A stretch of DNA of 64,000 nucleotides. Source: Andrena cerasifolii. Taxonomy: Eukaryota; Arthropoda; Insecta; Hymenoptera; Andrenidae. The translations under genes and the position numbers were made by a program. Positions 49,916 through 63,315 of this stretch are shown in pieces (the stretch's first letter is position 1; each line of letters opens with the position of its first letter). The notes beneath the pieces were generated by a model. That model was not told the DNA's origin. It saw only the letters and a program-made list of their open reading frames with translations, and made no database searches. The stretch spans positions 17,462,501 to 17,526,500 of the forward strand of contig NC_135122.1 of the NCBI RefSeq assembly GCF_050908995.1. Reading direction: 5' to 3'.

Positions 49916-51789
49916 TGAAAGCCCGTGTGCACCGAGTTACGCCATCGTTGACACGTTATGCTATTTAGTTGAGTTTCCAAACGCGCCGCACTTCGGCATG
50001 GCGCTTACCAACTGAACGCCACAGGAGGAGAATTGAAATCTAGCCTATGTGAATTTACACTGAAAGCAGTTTTACGCGATGCAGAATGGCCACCTCTGGC
50101 TTTATCGAAGAACGCGACAGGAATTTCTTTTGCGCCATGATTCTGCGAATCTCGTGGAACCGTTTTGCACAGGAGCGACTTCTGATCCTCGTGAGCAGGA
50201 CAAGCAATGGAGACTGCACAGAACTTTAAATTTTAATCGATATGCGTGTCTGTCGAATGTTGATCCAAGATATGTGAGATTTGGTGAACAAGAAACGACA
50301 CTGAATGATTTTAATACTGTAATTAAGTCCCATTTTTGTGACGAAAAATGACACACTTACAGCAGTGTATAATCTTCAAACTTTTATTTAGAAGTACTAC
50401 CACGACTGAAGTGAAAGCCACGGAACCCAATATCATAAAAAACAGCTCCAAATTTCATATGAATTATCCAGCAGAATAAACATCACAAGGAATCATATTG
50501 AAAGAATTTAGCACAAAACTTGTACGAAGAAACTGTGCACAAGTTTCGGTGCCCGAGATTCGCAGCCGGAAAGACAAAATAAAAACCATTGAAATTTTCA
50601 TGAAATTTGAATCTATTTCCTGGAGTGAATGATAACAGGATGACTTTCTCAGAAAATATTATATTATGGACTATCTGATTCGGAAACCATTCAATCTCAT
50701 TTCCATTTTTACCGATCTTTTAGGATCTTTTGCTCACGTCGCTCTCAGCCTTCGTTCCATCCCCGATTTTTTATTTCAGGTCGTCCTACGGCCAGGTAGT
50801 TTCTCGAAAGGAAATCTGTCTGTTTATCGCCGTTTCTCTCACAATCGGGAAATAATATGCCTCGACAACTCTCTCTGCGTTCATCGCTCGCAACGCCCTG
50901 TACACAATGATCAGTGTTTATCTCTCCTTCGGTTCGAAATCCCACGAAATGGCGCGTAGTACACATACGGGCACGCATACAGGCACACGTACACACATAT
51001 GCACAGAGACGAAAATTAGCTACCCCTCGCATGTAGTGGTACAATTGTAAACGGAGCGAATCCTCTGCAACGGCTGTACAGGGTGTCGCGTTTAAACCGA
51101 TTCAAGCGAACGTGTTTGAAATTTGCTGTGACATCCAAGAATACTTCAGGCGAAAGCTGAATGGTTTCAAAGGGAGCTACAATCTGGCGTGAATAGAATT
51201 TAGCAGGGGACATTTTTGTACTTTGAGGTGTGGAGGAGATAAGGTCATCTTCGATTTTTTAAGGTGGAGAGACATATTTCTCGATGCAGTATTTATTTAG
51301 CTTCTCATTTAACATATTTGTGCTGAACCACCATTAGATTGGGAGATATTTTAAATTTCAATGTTAATATCGCGAAATTAAATATCTCGTAAACATGGGG
51401 CTTCTCGACGCAAACATTCCGATAGCTTTTTGCAGGATAAAAATCTGCAGCGACTAATGCGACGCAAGAGCAAAGGTGATTTCTATATTTCTCCACACCA
51501 CCGTCTCCAGAAACACTATTGGCAGCACATTATGGTCCCTTTCAAATCCATTTAACTCTCATCTGAAATATTGTCAACGTCGTGAAGAATTTCAAAGGTA
51601 AGCGCGTGGATCGATTTAAACGAGACACGCTTCAGATACAAACTGTTTAATACGTTAGGGCGTAACGTGTACAATACGCGTGTAGTCTCAGACGTCTCCC
51701 AATATACAGTAGACGATAAGAATAACATTACACAGTCGCACGTAATCATAGTAGTAAAAAGTAAAAACAGTATGAAAAATTATTGTATT

Positions 51790-53600
51790 GTTTCCCGTTA
51801 CTTATTATTAGGTCGTGCTCCACACTGTTCGACGTCGCGGGCGCGACGAGCAGATAGCGAATGCGCAAGAAATCGCTGCTCGCCTCATTGGTTTCCAACG
51901 TTGTCACTCTACTACCCGTTTATTCGCGCCTCATCTTTTCGAGCTACAAGAAATTCGCTGCAGACCCATCGCGGGCCCGCTCGGCCTCGAGTATGGAGCA
52001 ACCAGTTATAAGTACAAATGTTCAGAATATCGCGATACACGCGTAGAAATGACGCCTGTGATGGTCGATGCTCCTTTACGATGACGATATGACGATGCTG
52101 TATACGACCAGGCACGAACGATCAACGAATGATAGCGCCTCCGAAGCGCAGAGTCCCTCAGCTTTGGTCAGAGTCGAACACTCGGGTGTCGTAGAGCCTC
52201 TGAATAAAACTAGAAGTCTGGTCGCGCGAATCAACTTTATAGGAGGGGAGGGAAAAACGTTCGAAGACGAGATTTTCGGTTACGTTTCGACGGCGGCAAG
52301 TGCCGGATAAACTGTCCGAGCGAAACATGTCAGAGAATGTATCTGCTTTTTTTTTCGGGTGTACGTTAATCAGGTCCGAGGATGTTCGATAAGTCACTCG
52401 AGCTTGACATACTCGCTTCGCTGAAGGATGAATTTGCTTGAGGATGAGGAGAAAGACGATTGATGGGTATGACGACGTTTCCGATGGGAGTATGCCCGTG
52501 ATCTCGATCCTATCAGAGTAATGGCGATGCTTCGTAACGATAGATGGTGATAGTTTCTGATAATGCTTCCCTTGTTGCGCAAGAAAGGTCGTTCACAAAC
52601 ATGGATTATTATTGTCCGCTTATTTTCCCCTTAAAGAAATAAATGTTAAACGTTACCCCGACTCGATTAGTTACTCCCTTTGCTCCACTATCTCGCTGGC
52701 ATCGTTCGTTTAATCACGCGCGCGATCCGCCAGTGATCCGACGAACGATCCTCGCGGAGCAAGTGACGATGGAGTCGTCCGTTTCGTACGACAGCCGTAT
52801 CCTTCTACTGTAAACGCCCGCAGAAGGAAACACGGACTATCGTTGCGCACAGTCGAGCAACTAATCGCGGGAGCTACCATCGGCCCGCGAAACGCAGGGT
52901 AATCTCCTTTTGCCGATACCAATAATATATGTTCACACCCGAGTCGATGCTTTCGTTTCGGCTCGACGTGCTCGGTGAAATTACATTTATTTAAAATCTT
53001 CCAAACACCCTCGTGCGTACAGCTAGGGGGGCTGCAAACGATCTAGAAAATATCTTTGTAACCCACAACTCGAACGCTTTCTTCGTACGGTCCTCTCTAA
53101 TTTCTATTACGAGCTTCGAACGAGGACTTCGATACGCGTGACGATACCCTAAACGTTAATTAATTCCAACATTGTTTAAGTGATAGCCGAGCGCAGCAAC
53201 TCGGCAGCGTTCGAATTTGCCGCCACCGCTCCTTTCAGGAGCGACAAGCGACCATCGATAATCGATACCGTGCGCGTCTCGTCGAAATCAATCCTAACGA
53301 AATCTATCGCGCGAAAGCCCGATTTCTATGCAAATTTCAGTCTAACCGTCAATCGTTACACACACTTCCGACTATACCCACGGTGCGAAAGCTTACAGAA
53401 ATCTTCTTTACCGACTGCAGCTTCGGACACAACACATTTGAATCATGACTTTCATTTCATTGCGTTAAGAAATCAAATTTTGTACTAACGAGCACTCGCC
53501 ACGAACGATTCATTTACACACAGAAATCGACGGGGAAGATCGAGGATGCCAATTCAAAGCGATACGACATTTGGTCCTGTCAATCAATTGTCATTTGACT
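51790..53600. promoter_or_regulatory. Two GC-enriched blocks upstream of the laminin gene
   Basis: Blocks at about 51790-52330 and 52640-53600, rich in CGA and TCG dinucleotides. Short frames occur on both strands without domain similarity. Confidence 0.3.
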
Positions 53601-53639
53601 CTGATTTACTGCGTGCGGCGCACTTCCCGCCGCGCGTAT

Positions 53640-55490
53640 TTTAAACGCGATGCAGTCGTCGATGCCGTTTAGCTCTATTCAGCTCTGCCGTTCTATTCAG
53701 ACTGTGAAAGAAATTTTGCCGATGGTTTTGCGTCGAAGAGGAAGTGAGCCGCAGGCTGGAAATTTCATCGTTTACGACCGTATTCTTTTCTACGTTGTAT
53801 GGAAACGATTGCATTCCTCTGCACTTCTGTTGGAAAACAATTAATAAACGATCTACTAGGAGCCATCGACAGAGTTTGAAAGTCGACATCGCTCCAATTT
53901 ATGTTACCTCTCGAATAGCCTAGGACACGTTAGATTATTAGACGATAACAAGTTACCTAAATTCGCAGAAAACAATTTATCCTAAAGACTTTTAACGGTC
54001 TCTTCCCTTTGATAGTTTAGAAATTTCACTAGTATTAGATATTCGTTACACACGCCTCGCACAGTCTTTTCTACGCTTTCATCTGGGTGTCGTTCTTAGA
54101 CGAATGCAAACGTGTCACTGAAGCGCCGAAATGAATGTTTGTAAATTTATTTTGCATTAGGATGAACGTTATTTTTGAAGGAAAGACTGTATGTTGCAGG
54201 ATGAATTGTTTCTAATTGCTACAATAAAAAAACTTGTATTCTTGAGGAGTGTTTGGACTTTTCTAATTTTGTATCTTCCACTTCAGTATATTTATGCCAA
54301 TTTAGGATTATTTATTTATTTAGCATTATGCAATACCTGATACCGAAGGAAAATTCATTGTTATAAATTTTTAACTTTCCATTACTTTTAGAAAAAAGAA
54401 TGGTCATACAAAGTTGAATTTCTTAATTGGTTATTTAAAATTTAGTTATGTCTGTGGTAAAAATATTTAAATACGATTGCCATTACGTTTCCATTTGTCT
54501 AGTTCGACCCCAAATGAACAATCAGAATCGAAGCTATCACATAACGAGCAAAAGCAAGCGCAGAGTATGCGAGAAAATGATTCTACTCTAATTTGAAGAT
54601 ACATTCGGACGAGCATCAGAAGGTTCTCAAAGTGGAATTCACAATAAAGTCGAATTCTTAATATTTCCTGAATATCAGAGTTTTCCTTAATAAATGGTAC
54701 ATGGATAATAGAATAAAATTCGTCAGGCTTTTCAGACTTGGAGATTAATCTTAAAATACAAAAATTATTTCTACGTTAATGCAGAATCTATCTTCATTAG
54801 TCACGTTCCACCGTAAAATATTGAAATTCTCTTTGCTGAGAATTCGTGTAATTGAGACCTCTACGACACTTACAAAATGAACATCCGAATGTTAGAAGCT
54901 CAATTAAAGAGTTCAAGATAAGATTCTTCAATTTGGAAAAACTATCTCATTCTTTGAGCCCGCGACAAAATTTTCCACCTACTAAGTTTCGATAAAATGA
55001 TATAGCGCGATTAACTTTAATAGATTCTTCCTCTTCAAAAGAGGAGGTCAAAAAATGATGTCGAACGTCACCCCTTGTTCAAAGCGCGGACTGAAAAGTT
55101 ACCCCTTTACATCATGCACCTATACCACTTCCTTAATAAATCCTTTTACAGTTCGATATTATATAAATTCATCGATTATGAGACTTTCAAGCCACAATTA
55201 GAATAAACAAAACGTTACCCTTCCTTTCATAAATAGAAACACAAAAAACCTTATTATCAATCTTACTTTAAACAATTATTCCCACTCTAATAAATAAATC
55301 GTCATTACTCGCAATCAGACGAATTATATCGCATTACAAACCGATATATTCTGAGCTCTTTAATTCTCTTATAGTTCTCTAAAACAATCCAAAGGGGTCA
55401 GAATCGAATCAGGACTCGTTATACAGTAATTCACTTCTAATAATATTAAAATTCTAAATAATCATACACTAGTCACATCAGTCTATTAAT
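53640..55490. other. AT-rich upstream stretch
   Basis: No gene, RNA or repeat recognised. The 55070-55490 part is C-rich over G, the left shoulder of the next block. Confidence 0.4.
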
Positions 55491-55499
55491 TATTACAAT

Positions 55500-56300
55500 A
55501 AATTCACCACAACGGTGCAAATTCAACGGCTTAAGAGATCCATTAAGGAAGTGGCTAACTTTCGACTAATGTCACACACGTCCATTTCTCTACGTCGTCT
55601 CCACCATGGCAGTTTAGCTAGCTTCCGTGTGTCCAAATAATCGGAATTTCTTACCTAATCCGTTCGCCTAATCTCGGCCACAAGGGGCTGCAGATTCACC
55701 CATTCAAGTCATTCTGCTCGACACACATTCTCCCCTTACTCTCTCCCCTTACTCTCTCCTCTTCATCCCCTTCACTCCACGCTTGCTCTCTCCTCGACTG
55801 TCGGCCCTTTTCTCTCCCACGATCGCACACACCTCCCTGGCTAACTCTCCTTCTCTCATAGCAATCGACACCGTAATTTCCAACGAACGGCGCCTCGTTA
55901 AGCACACATTGAAAAAGTAGCTAAGTTTCGGGCCGAAGGGGGCCCGTCTGGCAACTAGAAACAGAGACTACTTTCTCTGTACTTTCTGCTCGTCAACATG
56001 GTCTGTCAGGATTATGCCGCGTATTGAACCGATCGAGCCTTGGATGGTTCTCTAGGAACTTAACAATTGAGGGCAAGTCGAGCGGATCGCAACGAAGGGG
56101 GGCATGTATTCGATAACACTTTGACTGGCGCCGGCGTGTTATCGCGCCGGGGGACGTGCGCATGTTTTCTAGCAGTCAGGCACGATCGTCTGCGATGGTC
56201 ATTTTTCAAAAGCTTGCGCCACTCAAAGCGTTGAATCGAGTTTCGTTGTTCGTCGAACTCTTTCGCACTGTATCGAACCCCTCTGGTTAGCATAGAGCTG
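55500..56300. promoter_or_regulatory. GC-enriched block with CT-rich centre
   Basis: A C/T-rich stretch at about 55720-55860 (repeated CTCTCCCCTTACTCTCTCC-like runs) lies inside a moderately CpG-rich block. The C-rich left and G-rich right flanks follow the common pattern. Confidence 0.3.
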
Positions 56301-56309
56301 GGATATCTT

Positions 56310-58470
56310 CGCGATCAGTGGCACAGATGTACTGTGATGGTGAAAAGAAAGTTTAAGGTGTGAACAGTAACAGAAACACTATTCAACCGGAAGCTATCAC
56401 TGTCTCGGCGATGCCAAGGTGATATAAGATTTACTGTTACGTTTATTTATGCGTGTATATAAAAATATGAATGTCAAACTCCCTTTTGACCACTACCGTA
56501 AGTGTCAAGAAAACACATTGCAATGGAAATACAATTCGGGGGTGGAAAGAAATATTGTTCAAATGAAGTGGATACTTAAGTATCGACGCTACTTTTACAC
56601 TGGCATAATCCTGTCCCATTTATTGTTCAAAATTCTCAGTCTTGCAGACGGGACTGACGAACGTCTCGTTTCCACTAAATAATTCAATCGATCCCCTGTC
56701 GATCAACGTTATCGATCGCCAGCAAACACAAACAGGTAATCACATTGATCGGTGATTTCTTTATTTCTTGTGATATGGATCGCGTGCTAAAGTCGTTAGT
56801 TAAAAACTTTCTGTTACTCCTTATGCACTCACTGCACACACGCATACTACACGCACTGACACTCCCTGCATTTTAACCTTTTTCACCATCTTTCTTCTTG
56901 TAGCTACAATTTCTATAACTATATATATATATATATATATATATTTATTTATATATATATGCTTTTTATCGTATTTGTAATCTATGGAGACGGCACAAAG
57001 CTGAACGGCTAGTAGTAAATACAAATATGTTACATGTACAGTACGATTTTCGATGCTTGCGTTTCACTCCACTGCGTTCTGTGAAAAAAAAAGAGAAAAC
57101 CAGAAGAGGAGAAAATGTTTGCGATGGAAAGGACACGCTGCGTCCCTTGCCTTTCGAATTCTAACGTGTCCTTACGATGAATATGATTTATTGTCCCCGT
57201 AGAAGGCAGTGTAAGGATTTCATTGTGACTCGTACAGCTTAAAAATGTTTTAAAAAATACGATACAGTTACGGTTTGTATCCAACGAGAGATTGGCATTG
57301 CTAGTGAAACTCGTAGAACGTTCTCTGAATTTTTAAAGGATACGTCTTCTTCCCCAATTATCGAGGCTTGTATAAAACCTTGTGCGATTAATTTACACTT
57401 GTGCAATAACTTAAAGTGTCAGGAATTATTCAACGTGGAGTACTAAATTGTTCGAAATTTAATGCTGAGTTGTTCGTGTATAAAAAAAAGATGACCGTCG
57501 ATGTTATGTCTTTCATAAACATTTCGTAATTAATTTTACGATCGTGCGTAATTACGTAATTGTCGTAACCTTGCCATCTTCGATTTTATATTCACGACAG
57601 TACTTTTGCTAAATACGTTTGCTGTGGCGATTGTCATTTTAAACATTCACGCGAAAGAAGCTTCCCCTATTCGATCCAGAGCGCGCAATTTGCGTAGCAA
57701 GAGTACGTTAAATTATTAACTTCTCCTCGAATATCAAAAGATTTTTGGATATATGTAATATTAATTTCCTGACAACGTGAACCACTTGCGCGATGGTATA
57801 AATAATTATGATAATTGTCATGTGGTAAGAGCTGACCAATCGGTACATTTCGGAGTCGGTGAACGTGAGAGTCGAACGTTCTCCACCTTTTGTTTGGGCA
57901 AAACTTTGCTCGATATACCTACGCGCAGCACAAAATCTTCCTCATTTTGTGCCATAAATTTACTCCTTTAAAATTGATATGCAACTAACAAACCACCCTG
58001 TACCTTCTGACTGCCTTTAGATTTAATGTCCCTTTGATTTCCATCGAACTTCATTAAATTGATACCTTCAAACTTTATCCCAATTCTAATTGAACATTCT
58101 TATGCTGAAACGATAGATATGTATCGAATGTACGTCTTCGCTACCACTTCGTCTAATTCCTCCTAATTCAAAAGCAAACTTTGAGCATCCCACATTTACA
58201 CACCACGTTTTTCTTATCTTACGCTTACCCTTCGAAGTGCCAATACGCAAATACGGACGTGTATTGAATGATAAGCACACTGTGTGCTTGTCATTAAAGA
58301 AAATACGTCACAATACCCATCGATATTTCCGAAATACTCGTCCCTCAGCTCTCGCCTCTTCACCATCCAGCATTTACCACGATACACAAGAAGTGCTAAC
58401 AGTCTTGTTGCGAACATTTCACGACACTCGTGTGATCGATATATTTATCTACGGGCGAGATAAAATATTG
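56310..58470. other. AT-rich upstream stretch
   Basis: Only the AT microsatellite at 56920 was recognised. Confidence 0.4.
56920..56960. repeat. AT microsatellite with short interruption
   Basis: Alternating AT at about 56920-56944 and 56951-56960, separated by TTTATTT. Confidence 0.85.
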
Positions 58471-58479
58471 TAGGAACTG

Positions 58480-58712
58480 GGCAAACATCGTTAGATCCAT
58501 CGATATCCGCGGGACCAATAAAGCTGTCGCGGTAGAACCACCAGCGACGATAATGATGATGATCGTTGTGATATGTAGATCGTTTTGGATACTAGTGAAC
58601 AATGAACCTTATGATCGTTTTTCAGTCGTCGGCTGTTTTTGCTTCTTTTTGTTGCGTCGCTGGAGTGAAACGCCAGCGTACAGGATTTTATCAATTTCTC
58701 TCTCTCACTCTC

Positions 58713-58747
<35 letters not shown>

Positions 58748-60900
58748 TCGCGTCCGCAGCCCGCTATAATAATTCGAACGTCGGCCTCCGCTTGCGATTC
58801 CTCGTTCTGCGACAGCCACGCGTCAACGCAATTTGCTCACGCACACCTTCGCGCCAGACCACGTATACACGTACTGCACCCGCATCCACACGCGTGTCAC
58901 GCGGTAACGATTTTCTGTGAAACGCTTCACCCTTTCCTCGATCAATATTACCGATGTAATTCACCAGTTTTCCGTGTGCACGCGGTGAACTTCGATTTCG
59001 AAGTCGCGCCTCCCCGCGCCTCGTGTCACTCGGGGGGAGCACGCGACTCCCGCATTAGAGCGCACCTCAGACCGATGTGGTAGTTTAATGATTAAGCTCC
59101 AGGTGTGGGTGCGGCGTGCTCGTTTGGAAACGCGCAGAAACGGGTGGATGGAAAATATTGTAAGGAAACAGGAAGCTTGCTTTTCCTTCACAGCGGTGTG
59201 AGATCTTTCCAGTTTTGGGGAAAAGGGGGTTTCTGAATTGAACCACACTTGCGGTTTGATTTGGCCCTGCCGGAATTTTTGGTATTCCTTAGAATTTAAT
59301 TCAGGTCGAAAGGATGAGAATTTTATATAATTTCCATGTTTCGAAGGGCTTCGCAAGGGAAGCTTAAAACGTGTTACATCTCAGGGGTGCTATTTTGTAA
59401 AATATTAAAAGACACCTTTAACCGTGAATGTCTAATTAAACAAAATCTGACTTTATAGGAAACTGATTGACCAGCAGCTTTATTCCAAGAAGCACACCCT
59501 CAATCTTCAAACTACGAATCTCTGCACCAAGCTTCATCCCTCAACGATAACCAAAGCACACTTGAATTCTATAAAAATAAATTCAAAGACCCAGCTTAAT
59601 CTTGCAAACTCTTCCAAGTCATCAAATGCAACGTGGAATCGATCACCCACCATCGTTTCAATTACAACACCCCCGTCATCCCCATCCCAGAGCTGCGTGC
59701 CCAGAAAATCGTTATCATCGTTTCGCAGAATCCGCACGGAGGAACCAACACCGGGTTCACGTGACTCGATTACGCAACAGGAGGGAAAAAATCATTACGC
59801 ACACGTGCAAGCACGAAATGGAATCTGTGCTCGTTCCCCGCGCTACGCGTGCACCGATGACTCCTTCCCCCCTTCAAGCAGTCACCACTCTCTCTCATCC
59901 ACTCGACACACTCACACACGAATATATATTCTCGGTGCAACGAAATTTTGTCCAATTATCCGTCGGATCACGTGTCCACGCCTCGCATCACGTCAACGCC
60001 ACCCGCACCCCGGTCCATCCACCGTCTGCCCGCGCCCGTTCCATCCCCCGAGCGAGCCTCGAATCGAATTTTAGGGGCGCGGGACACCCGAAGATTGGGG
60101 GAAGTCCGAGCGGGCAAACCCAGCTCGACAAAGTCTCTGGGAAATGTTTCACGACCCACGGAGGGAGGAAGAAATATCATACGAGGTATATACAGCGCGG
60201 AGATACACTAACGGACTTAGGGCCCACTCCGTTGGTGAGCGAGAAGGGACCCAAGTGTGCCCTCCGTCGCTCACCACAGGGCTGTGGATACTTGACTACT
60301 CGAAACGGCCGATTATCTCGGTGTCCCCCGGCTGTTACCGCGCTGGGGCCCAAATGGCGTTCCTGGGCCCTCGAATCTCGACCTAGCACGCTACCAATAT
60401 CATCGCCCCACTGTTTCTACCACCTCGCCGCGTTTCTTCCAACCCCTCTACGCGACAGACACGCCGTTCGATGATCGTCGATGGGGCCCGATGACTGATG
60501 GTCCGTTTCGGGACTGGTGCGTCCCCTTCGCCGTCGATCCGTTGCCGGTCTCGCGCAGGTTCTCCCCTGGCTCTCCTAGCTGGTCGGTCCGTTCCGTGGA
60601 GGTGAGAAGGGTGGCTGGGGGATTGCGTCTCGCGCGCTGCGTACGCGCGCAAAGATGTTCGCCGGGTAACACGCGACCGATGTCAATAGGAACGAAGCGA
60701 CGCATCGCGTCGTCACGTCCCCTGGGGGGAGGGGGGGCGGTGAGGGCACCACCGCTCCGATTCACCCTGCGGGCTCTGGTCCAGGCCTGCCTCTGTCAAA
60801 CGCAATAACGAACACGGTCAATTGGGGCCTGCCCCCGCTATGCTGCCGACGTGTGCTGCCTTCAAGGGGCTCTACTTTGCGCTGCCAATGGACCGCGCGT
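58480..60900. promoter_or_regulatory. Large GC-rich, CpG-rich domain upstream of the laminin gene
   Basis: The most extended GC-rich stretch in the window, with long open frames on both strands; the largest is 290 codons (59602-60474, plus) and is low-complexity His/Arg/Pro-rich with no domain. Left shoulder 59461-59640: 51 C to 20 G. Right shoulder 60961-61140: 69 G to 21 C. A G-rich run at 60724-60746 could form a quadruplex. Most likely the promoter or first-exon region of an unseen transcript, or a strong regulatory domain. Confidence 0.4.
58697..58745 (+). repeat. CT dinucleotide microsatellite
   Basis: An imperfect then perfect CT run of about 49 bp at the left part of the GC-rich block; GAGA-type repeats are common in insect promoter regions. 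Confidence 0.85.
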
Positions 60901-61039
60901 TTTCAACGGGGTTTAATCAACTTGCAGGCGTCTCGAAGCGGGCGGATTTTTGCGATCGACGTGCGGGGGGAAAGGAGTCTGTGGGGAACTTGTTTGGAGA
61001 ACAGCTTATCGGAGACGAAGTGGTGGTGAGGATTTGAGG

Positions 61040-63300
61040 TGGGTGCGTTCTTTTGTCGGTCTGTGGTATGGATTTTTTTTATTAGGTGTATGGGTGGTGG
61101 AGAGTTTGACCTCTTCCCGGAAGACACTTCTGTGGCTTGTAGATGAAGGTGTCTTTACGTAGACTTTGGACAGACTTAGACACTTCGGATTTTTTTTTAA
61201 GTAATCCTGCTTTTACCAAGTGCATGTATTGGAGGTACAACTGGCGCACAGAGGTGTCTTGTGTGAATTGGTCCTAATAGTTCAGGTGTATTGATTTAGT
61301 AGACTGTGACTCGTTGATAAGTATTTCTGAAATGTCAGTCGTGAGCAACAGAAGCCTTTCGTGTGAATAGTCTTGTCGAAACTGATAATGATGTGAATTT
61401 TAGTGAAGTAGGTGTTAAGTCGATGGTAAATATTTGCAGAAATAGATCTAATTGTAGGTGTCATGTTTGTGGTGTTACTTGCGTATTTTCTTTCGCGTTA
61501 TCTCTGTGATTGGTTCGACATGTATGTACTTGGTGGTCAGGCGAATAGAAAATAGGAAAGGTAGCATAAATTGCATTGTGTGTTTTTTTTACATTGCTGA
61601 CAACGGAAGTTGAATTAGTAAAAAAAAATGTTTCCATGATTGCTTTCATTTACTTACCTACACAAACCATTCATCCTTTTGGCTGGAGGAGATGTCGCTA
61701 CGAACAGAGTTTTTGATTGCGTTATTTTTACCAAAATTCAATGCAGATACGTTAATAGAACGAAGGAGGACAGTAATGAAATGATAGGAGGTCTGTCGCT
61801 TCTTCGCGAAAAACAAGCTTAAATTTTTAGAATTCATTCGAGAAGCTAAATATTTCCACCATTAATCAATTTAACGATGAGATTTATTTGGAAAGCGGAA
61901 GCAGTTCAAGAAATACTTTCGAAGCACTGCTGCTGCCAGGATGTATTAATTATTTAATAGCTGCAGACGGCTGCGCACATTTGGGTTTTAATTAATTATT
62001 CCTCGCGCAAGAAAGATTTAATTAGACAATTTAAATCATTTTCGTAACGATTTCCCGTTTACAAATAAATAAATCCATCTCTAACGATTTTGCATTTAAT
62101 TTCAATTTCTATATTTGAGTTTTTAAATAGAGTTCCACTGTTCTCCATTGCCTTTACTTTTTGTTTCACTTTATTTTCTACACTTTTAATTAAGGTTTTT
62201 ACAAGACATTGGTTTGCTCTCTAGTTCTTATGTCCCTAACTATCCCACTATTATGCATGAAATTTTTATATTATAAAAACCGACCGAAATATATGTGCGT
62301 CTCTATTTGTATATAATAATTTCTTCCAACTATCAGGGGGCAAACAATATGCCCCTTAAATCAACCTATAACATACACCCCTAAAACGAACTAGCCCCAT
62401 TTACATAACTCCTGAATGTCTCATCATATTTTCTATTTCACCTTAGAAGAAAAGAGTTCACCATCGAAATTAGGAGCAGACTAAATTAAGCAGAAGAATT
62501 TATCCTCTAGATTAGGGGATTCCTAAATTAGAAGAAGGAATTTATCTCTGAGGTTACGAGCGGACTAAATTAGAAGGAAAGAATTTAACTTTGAAATTAA
62601 AGGAACATTGTTCTCTAGATAGCAAGCTAGGTTACTGGGGGCAACAAACTCAAAAAGGGGAGAAAATACTGAAATTGATTGGAACCACCTCCTTTTCAAT
62701 AATCGTGTATTTTAATTAAAACTTCACGTGATTGGAGTCTGTTTTGTGAACTCTCTACAATATATGAATTGGGTGAGATCCCATAACGTGGCTGCGCCCT
62801 GGAGCATATTCACAAAATATCGTATGCGAAACTATCAATCAGACAACTGCCAATCAAGTGAAGTGGGCGACTCGCCACACTATGTGTATATTTAATAGAC
62901 AATACAAAAAGCTCTCAGAAGTTCAGAAAGACCTGATCAATTCAATGATTTCTTCAATCAGAAATTTCACTAGGACCAAATTTCCCACATCCTTACAGGC
63001 CTAGAACTCGTTTGTCTTTCAATTCAATAGTAGTATAATATTATGTATGTAATATCTAACTGGACGTAGGCTAAGTACTCATGTAGCTTAAATCATTGTG
63101 GAACATTTATACCTATCATTCTACTTGTAGCTGAGTTCATGAATTCGACATAAACGTGAGCCAAATATTTGTCTTTCAATATACTCAATTTAATTGACAT
63201 TCTAATAAAGGCAACAGCCCTACGCCGTATTCAGTATAACGGAGATCAGTGGAGAAAGGTTAGTTTAGAGATAGTATTAAATAGATAGTTACCTATCGGA
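61040..63300. other. AT-rich stretch between the GC-rich domain and the possible exon
   Basis: Contains the minisatellite at 62443 and a short inverted pair AGACACTTCTGTG / CACAGAGGTGTCT at 61122-61134 and 61247-61259 (12 of 13). No clear polyadenylation signal for the possible exon at 63316 was identified with confidence. Confidence 0.4.
62443..62600 (+). repeat. Minisatellite of about 42-bp units, three to four copies
   Basis: Units begin near 62466, 62510 and 62551 and share the order ATTAGGAG, GACTAAATTAGAAG, AAGAATTTATCTCTG. A partial copy precedes them from 62443. Confidence 0.65.
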
Positions 63301-63315
63301 ACCGTGGCTCCTCAC

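Noticed and set aside
51077..51100. ACAGGGTGTCGCGTTT resembling some DNA-transposon termini
   Set aside because: No partner end was found nearby and the motif is short.
59602..60474. 290-codon plus-strand open frame
   Set aside because: It is rich in His, Pro, Arg and Ser with no domain, overlaps other open frames on both strands, and sits in a CpG-rich block where stop codons are rare. No splice or start context favours it.
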